Positions 43,553 through 55,436 of a DNA stretch of 64,000 nt are shown in pieces (the first letter of the stretch is position 1; every line of letters begins with the position of its first letter). The position numbers were made by a program, and so were the translations under genes. A model generated the notes under the pieces. It was not told the origin of the DNA and made no database searches. It saw nothing but the letters and a program-made list of their open reading frames with translations. Source of the stretch: Pseudoxanthomonas sp. J31 (lineage in GTDB: Bacteria > Pseudomonadota > Gammaproteobacteria > Xanthomonadales > Xanthomonadaceae); the NCBI RefSeq assembly GCF_000510725.1, contig NZ_AZNZ01000002.1:1-64000 (forward strand). The letters run 5' to 3'.

Positions 43553-43584
43553 AAAAAGAACGGGGCGGCATCGCTGCCGGCCCG
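43553..43584 (-). terminator. Intrinsic terminator of the fumarase gene
   Basis: Minus strand: CGGG-C-CGGC, six-base loop, GCCG-C-CCCG, then TTCTTTTT. Eight pairs with one C-C mismatch and a T-rich tail, about 25 bases past the fumarase stop codon. Confidence 0.78.
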
Positions 43585-43609
43585 CCCGTGTGCCGCGATG
43601 GCGCCTGGC

Positions 43610-45163
43610 TCAGGCCACCACCACCGGGATCTTGCCGATCCGGGCCTGCCACTGCTTCGGGCCGGTCCTGTGCACCGACTCGCCGGTGGAGTCCACGGCG
43701 ACGGTCACCGGCATGTCCTTGACTTCGAACTCGTAGATCGCCTCCATGCCCAGGTCCTCGAACGCGACCACGCGCGAGGCCTTGATCGCCTTGGACACCA
43801 GGTAGGCCGAACCGCCGACCGCCATCAGGTACACGGCCTTGTTGTCGCGGATGGCCTCGATCGCCGCGTCGCCGCGCTCGGCCTTGCCGACCATGCCCAG
43901 CAGGCCGGTCTGCTCCAGCATCTGCCGGGTGAACTTGTCCATGCGGGTGGCGGTGGTCGGGCCGGCCGGGCCGACCACCTCGTCGCGCACCGGATCGACC
44001 GGACCGACGTAGTAGATGAAGCGGTTGGTGAAGTCCACCGGCAGCTTCTCGCCGCGGCCCAGCATGTCGACCATGCGCTTGTGCGCGGCGTCGCGGCCGG
44101 TCAGCAGCTTGCCGTTGAGCAGCAGCACCTCGCCCGGCTTCCAGCTGGCCACTTCCTCGCGGGTGACCGTGTCCAGGTCCACGCGGCGGGCGTTGTGCGG
44201 GCTGTAGGTCAGCTTCGGCCAGTCCTCCAGCGAGGGCGGGTCGAGGGCGACCGGGCCGCTGCCGTCCAGGGTGAAGTGCGCGTGGCGGGTGGCGGCGCAG
44301 TTGGGGATCATCGCCACCGGCAGGTTGGCGGCGTGGGTCGGATAGTCCTTGATCTTGATGTCCAGCACCGTGGTCAGGCCGCCCAGGCCCTGGGCGCCGA
44401 TGCCCAGCGCGTTGACCTTCTCGTACAGCTCCAGGCGCAGTTCCTCGATGCGGTTGGACGGGCCGCGGGCGACCAGGTCCTGGATGTCGATCGGCTCCAT
44501 CAGCGCTTCCTTGGCCAGCAGCATCGCCTTCTCGGCGGTGCCGCCGATGCCGATGCCGAGCATGCCCGGCGGGCACCAGCCGGCGCCCATGGTCGGCACG
44601 GTCTTGAGCACCCAGTCGACGATGGAGTCGGAGGGATTGAGCATCACGAACTTGCTCTTGGCCTCCGAGCCGCCGCCCTTGGCCGCGACGATCACGTCCA
44701 CCTTGTTGCCCGGCACGACCTTGACGTTGACCACGGCCGGGGTGTTGTCGCGGGTGTTCAGGCGCTTGCCGGCCGGGTCGGCCAGGACCGAGGCGCGCAG
44801 CTTGTTGTCCGGGTGGTTGTAGGCGCGGCGCACGCCCTCGTTGACCATGTCCTCCACGCCCATGGTCGCGTCGTCCCAGCGCACGTTCATGCCGATCTGC
44901 AGGAACACGGTGACGATGCCGGTGTCCTGGCAGATCGGGCGGTGGCCTTCGGCGCACATGCGCGAGTTGATCAGGATCTGCGCCATCGCGTCCTTGGCCG
45001 CGGGCGATTCCTCCCGCTCCCAGGCGGCGGCGAGGTTGCGGATGTAGTCGACCGGGTGGTAGTAGCTGATGTACTGCAGCGCGTCGGCGACGGACTGGAT
45101 CAGGTCCTCCTGGCGGATGGACACCGGGATGTTCGACGGGCTGGACGAAGCGGAAGCGGTCAC
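43610..45163 (-). CDS. Fumarate hydratase class I (iron-sulfur)
   Basis: TCA-cycle enzyme with an oxygen-sensitive [4Fe-4S] cluster, 517 residues, converting fumarate and malate. The N-terminal alpha and C-terminal beta regions are in one chain, as in FumA/FumB. Cluster cysteines: C78 (PICQDTG), C197 (GAGWCPPGMLG) and C289 (IPNCAATRH). The C-terminal domain has VGPAGPTTATRMD and GKAERG. No ATG exists near the start; GTG at 45163 begins VTASASSSPSNIPVSIRQED. No Shine-Dalgarno is evident. Divergent from the ECF41 sigma gene, whose promoter starts 67 bases away. Confidence 0.95.
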   Translation of the reverse strand: MTASASSSPSNIPVSIRQEDLIQSVADALQYISYYHPVDYIRNLAAAWEREESPAAKDAMAQILINSRMCAEGHRPICQDTGIVTVFLQIGMNVRWDDATMGVEDMVNEGVRRAYNHPDNKLRASVLADPAGKRLNTRDNTPAVVNVKVVPGNKVDVIVAAKGGGSEAKSKFVMLNPSDSIVDWVLKTVPTMGAGWCPPGMLGIGIGGTAEKAMLLAKEALMEPIDIQDLVARGPSNRIEELRLELYEKVNALGIGAQGLGGLTTVLDIKIKDYPTHAANLPVAMIPNCAATRHAHFTLDGSGPVALDPPSLEDWPKLTYSPHNARRVDLDTVTREEVASWKPGEVLLLNGKLLTGRDAAHKRMVDMLGRGEKLPVDFTNRFIYYVGPVDPVRDEVVGPAGPTTATRMDKFTRQMLEQTGLLGMVGKAERGDAAIEAIRDNKAVYLMAVGGSAYLVSKAIKASRVVAFEDLGMEAIYEFEVKDMPVTVAVDSTGESVHRTGPKQWQARIGKIPVVVA

Positions 45164-45229
45164 GGCTGGCTCATGGCAGGCGGAAAACCCGCCCATTTTA
45201 GGCCAAAGTGGCGGCGCGGCCGGGGCCCC

Positions 45230-45256
45230 TGTCACACCGGCAAGCGCTGTTCCGTC
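45230..45256 (+). promoter_or_regulatory. ECF41-type promoter
   Basis: TGTCACA (45230-45236), a 16-base spacer, then CGTC (45253-45256). This is the promoter motif reported for ECF41 sigma factors, and it lies immediately before an ECF41 gene. Transcription would start about 6-8 bases after CGTC, four to seven bases before the ATG at 45266, so the mRNA would be nearly leaderless and the operon autoregulated. Confidence 0.85.
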
Positions 45257-45265
45257 CTGGAATCC

Positions 45266-46189
45266 ATGGAACCTGTTGATCATTTCCATCGACACCAGCC
45301 GCGCCTGCTGGCCCTGGCCTACCGGCTGCTGGGCAGCCGCGCCGACGCCGAGGACGTGGTCCAGGACACCTGGCTGCGCTGGCACCGGGCGGACCGGGCC
45401 GCCATCGCCGACCCGGAGGCCTGGCTGGTGACCACCGCCACCCGGCTGGGCATCGACCGCCTGCGCGCCGCCCGGCGCCGGCGCGAAACCTATCCGGGGC
45501 CCTGGCTGCCGGAACCGGCCCGGGTCGATCCCGACGCCCCCACCGCGGCCGCGTCCGAGCCGGCCGACGAGGCGCCCGGACCGGCGCGGGCGCTGGAACG
45601 GGCCGAGGAAGTCTCGCTCGCGTTCCTGGCGGTGCTGGAACGGCTCGGGCCCGAGGAGCGCGCGGCGTTCCTGCTGCGGGAAGTGTTCGACCACGACTAC
45701 GCCGCGATCGCCCGGCTGCTGGAACGCAGCGAGGCGGCCTGCCGGCAGATGGTGCACCGCGCCCGCACGCGCATCGCCGGGGCACGGCCGCGCTTCTGGG
45801 TCGATCCGCGCCACCACCGGATCCTGCTGGAGAAGTTCATGCACGCCGCGCGCGAGGGCGACCGCGAGGCGGTGCAAGCCCTGCTGCACGCCGATGCACA
45901 GCTGGTTTCCGACGGCGGTGGCAAGGCACTGGCGGCGATCCGCCCGTTGCACGGGGCCGAGCGCATCGCCCGCCTGTTCTGGGCGGTGGCGCGGCGGCGC
46001 GATCCGGCGGTGCGCTGGCAGCTTGGCCTGGCCAACGGCGAGCCGGCGATCCTGCGCTACCGCGACGGGCGGCTGGTGGGGGTCACTGTCGCCGCCAGCG
46101 CGGACGGCCGCATCACCGCGCTGTACACCGTCGCCAATCCGGACAAGCTGGCTGTCACGGATGCGTCGCCCGGGACGTCCTGGTGGTGA
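45266..46189 (+). CDS. ECF41 RNA polymerase sigma factor with fused SnoaL domain
   Basis: A 307-residue extracytoplasmic-function sigma factor of group ECF41 (SigJ-like). Region 2 (about 8-75, RLLGSRADAEDVVQDTWLRW) and region 4 (about 115-172, LGPEERAAFLLREVFDHDYA) are followed by a SnoaL_2-like domain (about 185-290) that replaces an anti-sigma factor and modulates activity in cis. The diagnostic DGGGR motif appears as DGGGK (216-220), and NPDKL (291-295) is present near the C-terminus. The next gene encodes a carboxymuconolactone-decarboxylase protein, the standard ECF41 partner. The inducing signal is unknown for this group. Confidence 0.93.
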   Translation: MEPVDHFHRHQPRLLALAYRLLGSRADAEDVVQDTWLRWHRADRAAIADPEAWLVTTATRLGIDRLRAARRRRETYPGPWLPEPARVDPDAPTAAASEPADEAPGPARALERAEEVSLAFLAVLERLGPEERAAFLLREVFDHDYAAIARLLERSEAACRQMVHRARTRIAGARPRFWVDPRHHRILLEKFMHAAREGDREAVQALLHADAQLVSDGGGKALAAIRPLHGAERIARLFWAVARRRDPAVRWQLGLANGEPAILRYRDGRLVGVTVAASADGRITALYTVANPDKLAVTDASPGTSWW

Positions 46190-46223
46190 AGGCGGCCATG
46201 GTGGCCCGCCGGAGCAGACCCGC

Positions 46224-46664
46224 ATGGACTACCGTCGCGTCGAATATCCCAGGCACGTCCCGGATGCCTTCAAGGCGCTCTACACCGCCAGCAACGCCGT
46301 GCACGACGGCGTGCTGGAGCCCACCCTGGTCGAGCTGGTGTTCCTGCGGGTGTCGCAGATCAACGGTTGCGCGTTTTGCATGGACATGCACGCCACCGCC
46401 CTGCGCCGGGCCGGGGTCGACCCGCGCAAGCTCGACACCCTGCCCGGCTGGCGCGACAGCCGCTTCTTCGATGCCCGCGAGCGCGCCGCCCTGGACTGGG
46501 CCGAGGCCCTGGCCAGGCTGCCCTCCGGCGCCCCGGCCGACGCCACCTACGAGGCGCTGAAGGCGCACTTCGACGATGCCGGCATCGCCACCCTGACCAT
46601 GGCCGTGGCCCTGATCAGCGCCTGGAACCGGCTGGGCGTGGGCCTGCAGCCGGAACTGCCCTGA
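46224..46664 (+). CDS. Carboxymuconolactone decarboxylase-family protein (ECF41 partner)
   Basis: A 146-residue AhpD-like all-helical protein. Its redox core is NGCAFCMDMHA (C49, C52, H56), the CxxC-x3-H arrangement that gives alkylhydroperoxidase/disulfide activity, preceded by ELVFLRVSQIN. ECF41 sigma factors are normally linked to one carboxymuconolactone decarboxylase, oxidoreductase or epimerase gene and drive its expression; here it follows by 34 bases on the same strand with GGAG before ATG 46224, so it should share the TGTCACA/CGTC promoter. Substrate unknown; peroxide or quinone chemistry is inference. Confidence 0.9.
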   Translation: MDYRRVEYPRHVPDAFKALYTASNAVHDGVLEPTLVELVFLRVSQINGCAFCMDMHATALRRAGVDPRKLDTLPGWRDSRFFDARERAALDWAEALARLPSGAPADATYEALKAHFDDAGIATLTMAVALISAWNRLGVGLQPELP

Positions 46665-46671
46665 GCGCCGC

Positions 46672-47562
46672 TCAGGCCCCGGCGTCGAAGCGCTCGCGCA
46701 GGGCCTGGCGGTAGCGCCGGCTGCACGGCAGCACGCTGCCGTCCTTCAGGTGCACGCGGGCATCGCCGCTGTCCAGCGGCTCGATCGAGGCGACCTGGGC
46801 CAGGGCGACCATGTAGCTGCGGTGGATCCGCGCGAAGGCGCGCGGGTCCAGCTGCTCCTCCACCCGCGCCAGGGTGCTGCGTAGCGGATAGTCGCGGCCG
46901 CCCACGCGCAGGTTCACGTAGTTGCCGGAGGCCTGCAGCCACTCGATCTCGCCGGTCGGGACCAGGAACTCGCGCCCCAGTTTGCGCACCAGGAAGCGCT
47001 CCGGGCGCGCGGGCTCGGCGTCCGCCGGCCCGGCGTCCGGCGCCGGCGGCGCCGCTTCCGGCAGGCTGGCCTCGCCCTGCCAGCGGCGCAGCAGGGCGCG
47101 GTAGCCCTCCATCACCACCACGATCAGGAAGAAGGCACGGACGTCCTTCAGGTACTCGTACACCAGCCCGCGCAGCCAAGGGCCGAACTGGTAGTCGCTG
47201 CCCAGGGCGCGGTAGACCAGTTCGCGCAGGGCCACCATGGCCAGCACGTGGACCACGCACAGCACCACGCTGGCGGCCGCGTACAGGGCCAGGCGCCGGC
47301 GCCACAGGTGCCAGTACAGCGGGAAGCGGCCCGTGAACCAGGCCAGCACCGGCACCAGCAGCAGCAGGACCAGCGCGCTGCTGCCTTCCCACACCAGCGG
47401 TTCCCAGGTCGGGATCCCGGCCCCCCGCCGCCACAGCTCCATCAGCTCGGTCAGGCTGTTGCCTGCGAAGTTGCCCAGGATCAGGAGGGTCCACAGGCCA
47501 GCCTCGACCCAGGTCTTCCAGGGGGCGTAGCGCTGGTAGGGAAACGGTTCCGGCGGAGTCAT
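46672..47562 (-). CDS. Membrane-bound LytTR transcriptional regulator
   Basis: A 296-residue protein: four hydrophobic helices in the first 155 residues (about 19-37, 62-80, 88-112, 137-153) with no kinase or receiver domain, an Ala/Pro linker, and a LytTR DNA-binding domain (about 188-290; EIEWLQASGNYVNLRVGGRD, ARIHRSYMVALAQVASIEPL). It is thus a one-component, membrane-sensing regulator. It is divergent from an acyltransferase gene, its probable target. The start has TAGAAT six bases upstream and no Shine-Dalgarno. Confidence 0.9.
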   Translation of the reverse strand: MTPPEPFPYQRYAPWKTWVEAGLWTLLILGNFAGNSLTELMELWRRGAGIPTWEPLVWEGSSALVLLLLVPVLAWFTGRFPLYWHLWRRRLALYAAASVVLCVVHVLAMVALRELVYRALGSDYQFGPWLRGLVYEYLKDVRAFFLIVVVMEGYRALLRRWQGEASLPEAAPPAPDAGPADAEPARPERFLVRKLGREFLVPTGEIEWLQASGNYVNLRVGGRDYPLRSTLARVEEQLDPRAFARIHRSYMVALAQVASIEPLDSGDARVHLKDGSVLPCSRRYRQALRERFDAGA

Positions 47563-47568
47563 CGACGC

Positions 47569-47574
47569 ATTCTA
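47569..47574 (-). promoter_or_regulatory. TAGAAT box six bases before the LytTR gene
   Basis: TAGAAT-GCGTCG-ATG on the minus strand, the same spacing as mtnA. Implies a leaderless mRNA if used as -10. No convincing -35 hexamer is seen. Confidence 0.5.
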
Positions 47575-47716
47575 GCCAACGCCACCGTCGCACCGCCCCA
47601 TCCGTCCCCGCGTGCCCGCGGTTCGTCCCCGCCGGCGTGCCGGTCGTCATCCGGAGCCCCACCGGCGCGGCGTGCCGTGCCAGTTTCCCGGGCCACCGAC
47701 ACGTCCGGAATACGCC

Positions 47717-48991
47717 ATGCCGCGCGACGCCAGCGTACCGCCCGCCTCCACCGCCACCCGCCGCCACGACCTGGACTGGGTCCGGGTCTGCGCCTTCGGC
47801 CTGCTGGTCCTGTACCACGTGGGCATGTATTACGTGAGCTGGGACTGGCACGTGAAAAGCCCGCACGCCGGCCCCCTGCTGGAGCCGGCGATGCTGCTCA
47901 CCGGTCCCTGGCGGCTGTCGCTGCTGTTCCTGGTATCCGGTGTGGCCACCGCGTTCCTGCTGGCGCAGGCCCAGCGCCAGGCCGCGGCCGGGGACGGCCG
48001 GGTACGCTTCCTCGGCAACCGCTCCTGGCGGCTGCTGCTGCCGCTGCTGTTCGGCATGGCGGTGGTGGTGCCGCCGCAGTCCTACTATGAGGTGGTCGAG
48101 CAGCTGCCCGGCGGCTACCACGACGGCTTCCTGGCTTTCTGGGCGCGCTACCTGCGCGCGGACGGTTCGTTCTGCGATGCCGGTGGCTGCCTGATCCTGC
48201 CGACCTGGAACCACCTGTGGTTCGTGGCCTACCTGTGGGTCTACACGGTGGCGCTGTGGCTGCTGTGGCGGCTGGCGCGGCCGCTCCTGGACCGCGCCGG
48301 CGGCGCGCTGGAACGCGCCCTGTGCGGCTGGGGGCTGCTGCTGTGGCCGGCGCTGGCCCTGGCCCTGGCGCGGCTGCTGCTGATCGGCCGCTACGGTTCG
48401 ACCCACGCCCTGGTCGGCGACTGGTACAACCACGTCCAGTACTTCGGGGTGTTCCTGCTCGGCTTCCTGGCCGCGCGCCGCGACGGGTTCTGGGACGCGG
48501 CCGTGCGCCTGCGCTGGCCGGCCCTGCTGCTGTGGCTGGGCAGCTGGGCCGTGCTGGCCGGCTATACCGTTTCCTACGCCGGCAGCGAGCCGCCCCAGGC
48601 CCTGCGCCTGGCCATGCGCGCGGTGTGGGGCGTGGACCAGTGGTGCGCGATCGTCGCCGTGCTCGGCTTTGCCCGGCGGCTGTCGCCGGGCGACGGCCCG
48701 CTGCTGCGCTACCTGGTGCCGGCGGTTTTCCCGGTCTACATCCTGCACCAGACCGTCACCGTGGTCGCCGCGCACAACCTGCAACCGCTGGACCTGCATC
48801 CGGCGCTGGAGGGGCCGCTGCTGGTGCTGCTGACCTTCGCCACCTGCTTCGCCGCCTATGAGGTGGTCCGGCGGGTGCCACTGCTGCGGCCGCTGTTCGG
48901 ACTGCAGTACCGCGAGCGGTCCGCGCCAGCCGCCGCTCAGGCCGGGACGGCGTGCTCGACCACCAGCTGCACCGCCGAGCCGCCACGGTAA
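47717..48991 (+). CDS. Acyltransferase 3 family membrane protein
   Basis: A 424-residue integral membrane acyltransferase (OafA/OpgC-like family) with about ten helices. It opens with RRHDLDWVRVCAFGLLVLYH, the family's R/H active-site region, and contains FLVSGVATAFLL and NHLWFVAYL. Such proteins O-acetylate or O-succinylate surface glycans or glucans; acceptor unknown. It is divergent from the LytTR regulator. The last 18 residues are encoded inside the convergent recJ gene (55-base overlap) and look like chance coding, suggesting the ancestral stop was lost. Confidence 0.87.
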   Translation: MPRDASVPPASTATRRHDLDWVRVCAFGLLVLYHVGMYYVSWDWHVKSPHAGPLLEPAMLLTGPWRLSLLFLVSGVATAFLLAQAQRQAAAGDGRVRFLGNRSWRLLLPLLFGMAVVVPPQSYYEVVEQLPGGYHDGFLAFWARYLRADGSFCDAGGCLILPTWNHLWFVAYLWVYTVALWLLWRLARPLLDRAGGALERALCGWGLLLWPALALALARLLLIGRYGSTHALVGDWYNHVQYFGVFLLGFLAARRDGFWDAAVRLRWPALLLWLGSWAVLAGYTVSYAGSEPPQALRLAMRAVWGVDQWCAIVAVLGFARRLSPGDGPLLRYLVPAVFPVYILHQTVTVVAAHNLQPLDLHPALEGPLLVLLTFATCFAAYEVVRRVPLLRPLFGLQYRERSAPAAAQAGTACSTTSCTAEPPR

Positions 48992-50664
48992 TCGTCCGGC
49001 TGCAGGCGGTAGGCCAGGTGCAGGTGCGGGGCCGGCGCACTGCCCTGCCAGCCGCCGAAGTGGATTGCCGCCAGCGGCTCACGCCGGTCCGGGTGGCGCA
49101 GCCGCAGGCGCAGGTGGCGCTCGCCGACCGGGCGGTAGTCCAGGACCTCGAAGCAACCGTCGAACAGCGGCTCCGGGAAGCCCTGCCCCCACGGCCCGCC
49201 GTCGCGCAGCGCCTCGGCGTGGAAGCGGTCGAACTCCTGCGGCAGCAGCTCGCCGTCGCTGAGCAGTTCGGCCTGCAGCAGTGCATCGTCCAGGGTGGCG
49301 CGGGCGTGTTCCTGCCAGGCCTGCTCGAACGCCGGCAGCTTGGCCAGTTCCAGGGTCAGGCCGGCGGCCATGGCATGGCCGCCGAAGCGCTGCACCAGTC
49401 CCGGATGGCGCGCGTCCACCGCGGCCAGGGCGTCGCGGATGTGGAAGCCGGCGATCGAGCGCGCCGAGCCGCGCAACACCTGCGCGCCGGGCTCGGCCGG
49501 AGCGAAGGCCAGCACCGGCCGGTACAGGCGCTCCTTCATCTTCGAGGCCACCAGCCCGACCACGCCCGGATGCCACTCCGGGTCGAACAGGCACGGCGCC
49601 AGCGGCGGCGCGCCGTGGTCGACCTGCGCGCGCGCCAGGGCCGCCTCGGCGTCGTCGGTCATCGCCTGCTGCACGGCGCGGCGCTCGGCGTTGATCTCGT
49701 TGAGGATGCCGGCCAGTTCGCGCGCGCGCTGCGGGTCGTCGGTGAGCAGGCATTCGATGCCCAGGGCCATGTCCTCCAGGCGCCCGGCGGCGTTGAGCCG
49801 CGGGCCCACGGCAAAGCCGATGTCGGCCGCGGTCAGGCAGGCCAGGTCGCGGCCGCAGACCTCGACCAGGGCGCGCAGCCCGGCGCAGGCCTGGCCGGCG
49901 CGCAGGCGGCGCAGGCCGGCCGCGGCCAGGGCGCGGTTGTTGGCGTCCAGCGGCACCAGGTCGGCGATGGTGCCGACCGCGACCAGGTCCAGCAGGCTGG
50001 ACAGGTCCGGTTCGCCGGCCGGGAACGCGCCGGACTGGCGCAGGTGCCGGCGCAGCGCGAGCAGGACGTAGAAGATCACGCCCACGCCGGCCAGGCACTT
50101 GCTCGGGAAGGCGTCGCCGGCGCAGTTCGGGTTGACGATGGCGTCGGCCGGCGGCAGCTGCTGGCCCGGCAGGTGGTGGTCGGTGACCAGTACCTGCCAG
50201 CCGCGCGCGCGCGCGGCGGCGACGCCGGCATGGCAGGCGATGCCGTGGTCCACGGTGACCAGCAGTTCCGGCTGCAGCGCCGCCAGTTCCTCCACCAGCG
50301 CAGGCGACAGGCCGTAGCCGTGGACCATGCGGTTGGGCACCGCGTGCGAGACCCTGCGCGCGCCGAGCATGCGCAGGCCGCGCACGCCCACCGCGCAGGC
50401 GGTCGCGCCGTCGCAGTCGAAGTCGCCGACCACCACGATGTGGCGGTCGTCGCGGATGGCCGAGGCCAGCAGTGCGACCGCCGCCGGCAGGCCGCCCAGC
50501 GCGTCCGGCGGCAGCAGGTCGGACAGGCGCGGCCGCGCCAGTTCGAAGCGGTCGGCGCCGCGCGCGGCGTACACCCGGCGCAGCAGCGGCGGCACGTGGC
50601 CGGGCCAGGCGCCGCCCACTACCACGGGCTCGCGGCGGCGGATCCGGGGAGCGGCGGGACTCAT
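48937..50664 (-). CDS. recJ: Single-stranded-DNA-specific exonuclease RecJ
   Basis: 5'-3' exonuclease for recombination and mismatch repair, 575 residues. The DHH phosphoesterase domain shows motif I GDFDCDGATACAVGV (about residues 79-93), motif II VDHGIACH, motif III TDHHLPG and the scaffold NPNC. The DHHA1 domain has the GGHAMAAGLTL signature (about 425-435), followed by the OB-like C-terminus. Last gene of the greA-rpfE-recJ end of a long minus-strand cluster, 19 bases after rpfE; its 3' end overlaps the acyltransferase gene. Confidence 0.95.
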   Translation of the reverse strand: MSPAAPRIRRREPVVVGGAWPGHVPPLLRRVYAARGADRFELARPRLSDLLPPDALGGLPAAVALLASAIRDDRHIVVVGDFDCDGATACAVGVRGLRMLGARRVSHAVPNRMVHGYGLSPALVEELAALQPELLVTVDHGIACHAGVAAARARGWQVLVTDHHLPGQQLPPADAIVNPNCAGDAFPSKCLAGVGVIFYVLLALRRHLRQSGAFPAGEPDLSSLLDLVAVGTIADLVPLDANNRALAAAGLRRLRAGQACAGLRALVEVCGRDLACLTAADIGFAVGPRLNAAGRLEDMALGIECLLTDDPQRARELAGILNEINAERRAVQQAMTDDAEAALARAQVDHGAPPLAPCLFDPEWHPGVVGLVASKMKERLYRPVLAFAPAEPGAQVLRGSARSIAGFHIRDALAAVDARHPGLVQRFGGHAMAAGLTLELAKLPAFEQAWQEHARATLDDALLQAELLSDGELLPQEFDRFHAEALRDGGPWGQGFPEPLFDGCFEVLDYRPVGERHLRLRLRHPDRREPLAAIHFGGWQGSAPAPHLHLAYRLQPDDYRGGSAVQLVVEHAVPA

Positions 50665-50683
50665 GCGCGCGGCGCGGGAGAGT

Positions 50684-51637
50684 TCATGCGTCCAGCGAAC
50701 GCAGCGGGCTGCGCCAGAAGCGCCAGCGCTGGCCGCGGCGCAGGTGCAGGCGGGTGCCGTCCTCGAAGTCCAGCAGCAAGGTGTCGAACTCGTCGCGTGC
50801 CATCGAAGCCAGCAGCGGCGGCAGCACCTGGTTGCCCAGCACCTCCAGCGAACGCAGGTGGCGCAGGTCGACCAGGCTGTCGCCCACCGCGCCCGGCGGC
50901 GTGTCGGCGGCGGTGGCCGGGGTCGCGGTGGCGGCGCCGGCCTCGCCGGCCAGGGCCTGCACCAGCGGATCGGGGCTGCGCACGTTCATGTAGCTCGACT
51001 GCACGCTGTCCGGGGCCACGCCGGCGCCCCAGAACCACAGCGAGTTGACCGCGGGCCGGCCATGGTCGGTGCGCGCGCGGTTCCAGGGGTGGTGGTGCAG
51101 CGCGACCTGGACCTCGGTGATCAGCGCGCGCCAGCGCCGCGACACCGGGTCCTCGCCCAGCGGCAGCGCGTTGAACAGGTCGTCGCCGAGCGCGTCCTCG
51201 GGCGCGGTGAACTCCGGCAGCGGGGTACCGGCAGGCAGGCGCAGGTACCAGCGTGCCGGATGCGGCGCATCCAGCTGGTAGCCGGCGTCGCCGAACAGCG
51301 GCTTGAGCACCGGCAGCAGCGCCTGCGCGTCCAGGGTGTCCAGGCCCAGGCCTTCGCCCCAGCCGAGCAGGCGCGCGCCGTTGAGGTCCGGCGCCACGTG
51401 CGCCGGATCGGCGCGCAGCCACAGTGCGTCGCCGGCATCGCTGCCGGCATCGGCGCGGCGGGTGAGCGCGGCCACCGGCCAGTGGTCCGGGGTCAGGCGG
51501 AAGTGGCGGCGCAGCTGGGCGCGGCCGCCGGGCTCGAGCTGCTCGCGGTCGGCGCGCCCGAAGGCGCGCGCGGCCGCCTGCGGCAGGGGCCCGGGCAACC
51601 TGTCCCGGGCCGGCAGCAGCAGCGCGATGGCGGTCAT
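50684..51637 (-). CDS. rpfE: RpfE homologue (regulatory/phosphoglycerate-mutase-like protein)
   Basis: A 317-residue protein matching by position and pattern the Xanthomonas rpfE product, which lies between recJ and greA in the pathogenicity-factor cluster. It belongs to a family annotated as phosphoglycerate-mutase-like; recognisable parts are RWRALITEVQVALHHHP and NSLWFWGAG (about residues 168-208). RpfE influences exoenzyme and polysaccharide levels in Xanthomonas, mechanism unknown. No signal peptide or membrane segment. It lies ten bases after greA. The other rpf genes (rpfF, rpfC, rpfG) are not next to it here. Confidence 0.75.
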   Translation of the reverse strand: MTAIALLLPARDRLPGPLPQAAARAFGRADREQLEPGGRAQLRRHFRLTPDHWPVAALTRRADAGSDAGDALWLRADPAHVAPDLNGARLLGWGEGLGLDTLDAQALLPVLKPLFGDAGYQLDAPHPARWYLRLPAGTPLPEFTAPEDALGDDLFNALPLGEDPVSRRWRALITEVQVALHHHPWNRARTDHGRPAVNSLWFWGAGVAPDSVQSSYMNVRSPDPLVQALAGEAGAATATPATAADTPPGAVGDSLVDLRHLRSLEVLGNQVLPPLLASMARDEFDTLLLDFEDGTRLHLRRGQRWRFWRSPLRSLDA

Positions 51638-51647
51638 CGCCGGCCTC

Positions 51648-52120
51648 TCAGCCCACGTACTCGACGCTGACGATCTCGTATTCGCGCTTGCCGGCGGGGG
51701 CCTCGATCACGATGGTGTCGCCCTCCTCCTTGCCGATCAGCGCGCGGGCCACGGGCGAGGAGATCGCGATCAGGCCCTGCTTGATGTCCGCCTCCAGGTC
51801 GCCAACGATCTGGTAGCGGACCTCCTCGTCGGTCTCCACGTCGGCCAGGGTCACGGTGGCGCCGAACACCACCTTGCTGCCGGCATTGAGCTTGGTCACG
51901 TCGATCAGGTCGGCGTGCGACAGCTCGCTCTCCAGCTGCTTGATCCGGCCTTCGATGAAGCCCTGCTGCTCGCGCGCGGCGTGGTACTCGGCGTTCTCCT
52001 TCAGGTCGCCGTGGCCGCGCGCTTCGGCGATGGCGGCGATCACTTCCGGACGCTTCACCGTCTTGAGGTGCTCCAGCTCCTCGCGCAGGCGCTGGGCGCC
52101 TTTAAGGGTCAGGGGGGCTC

Positions 52121-52124
<4 letters not shown>
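51648..52124 (-). CDS. greA: Transcription elongation factor GreA
   Basis: A 158-residue factor that rescues backtracked RNA polymerase by stimulating transcript cleavage. The N-terminal coiled coil (about 1-75) carries the acidic tip pair in [18 protein letters not shown], which enters the polymerase channel, followed by the FKBP-like C-terminal domain (about 82-158). Its ATG overlaps the carB stop (ATGA, 52121-52124), so it is coupled to carB. The carB-greA linkage is usual in gammaproteobacteria of this group. Confidence 0.97.
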
Positions 52125-55363
<3,239 letters not shown>

Positions 55364-55436
55364 TTCGTTCTCTGGATTGCGGGGAGCGCGCCTTGGGCTG
55401 CGGCTCCCGGGCCGGTGGGCGTGCCGCGGCGGCCGG

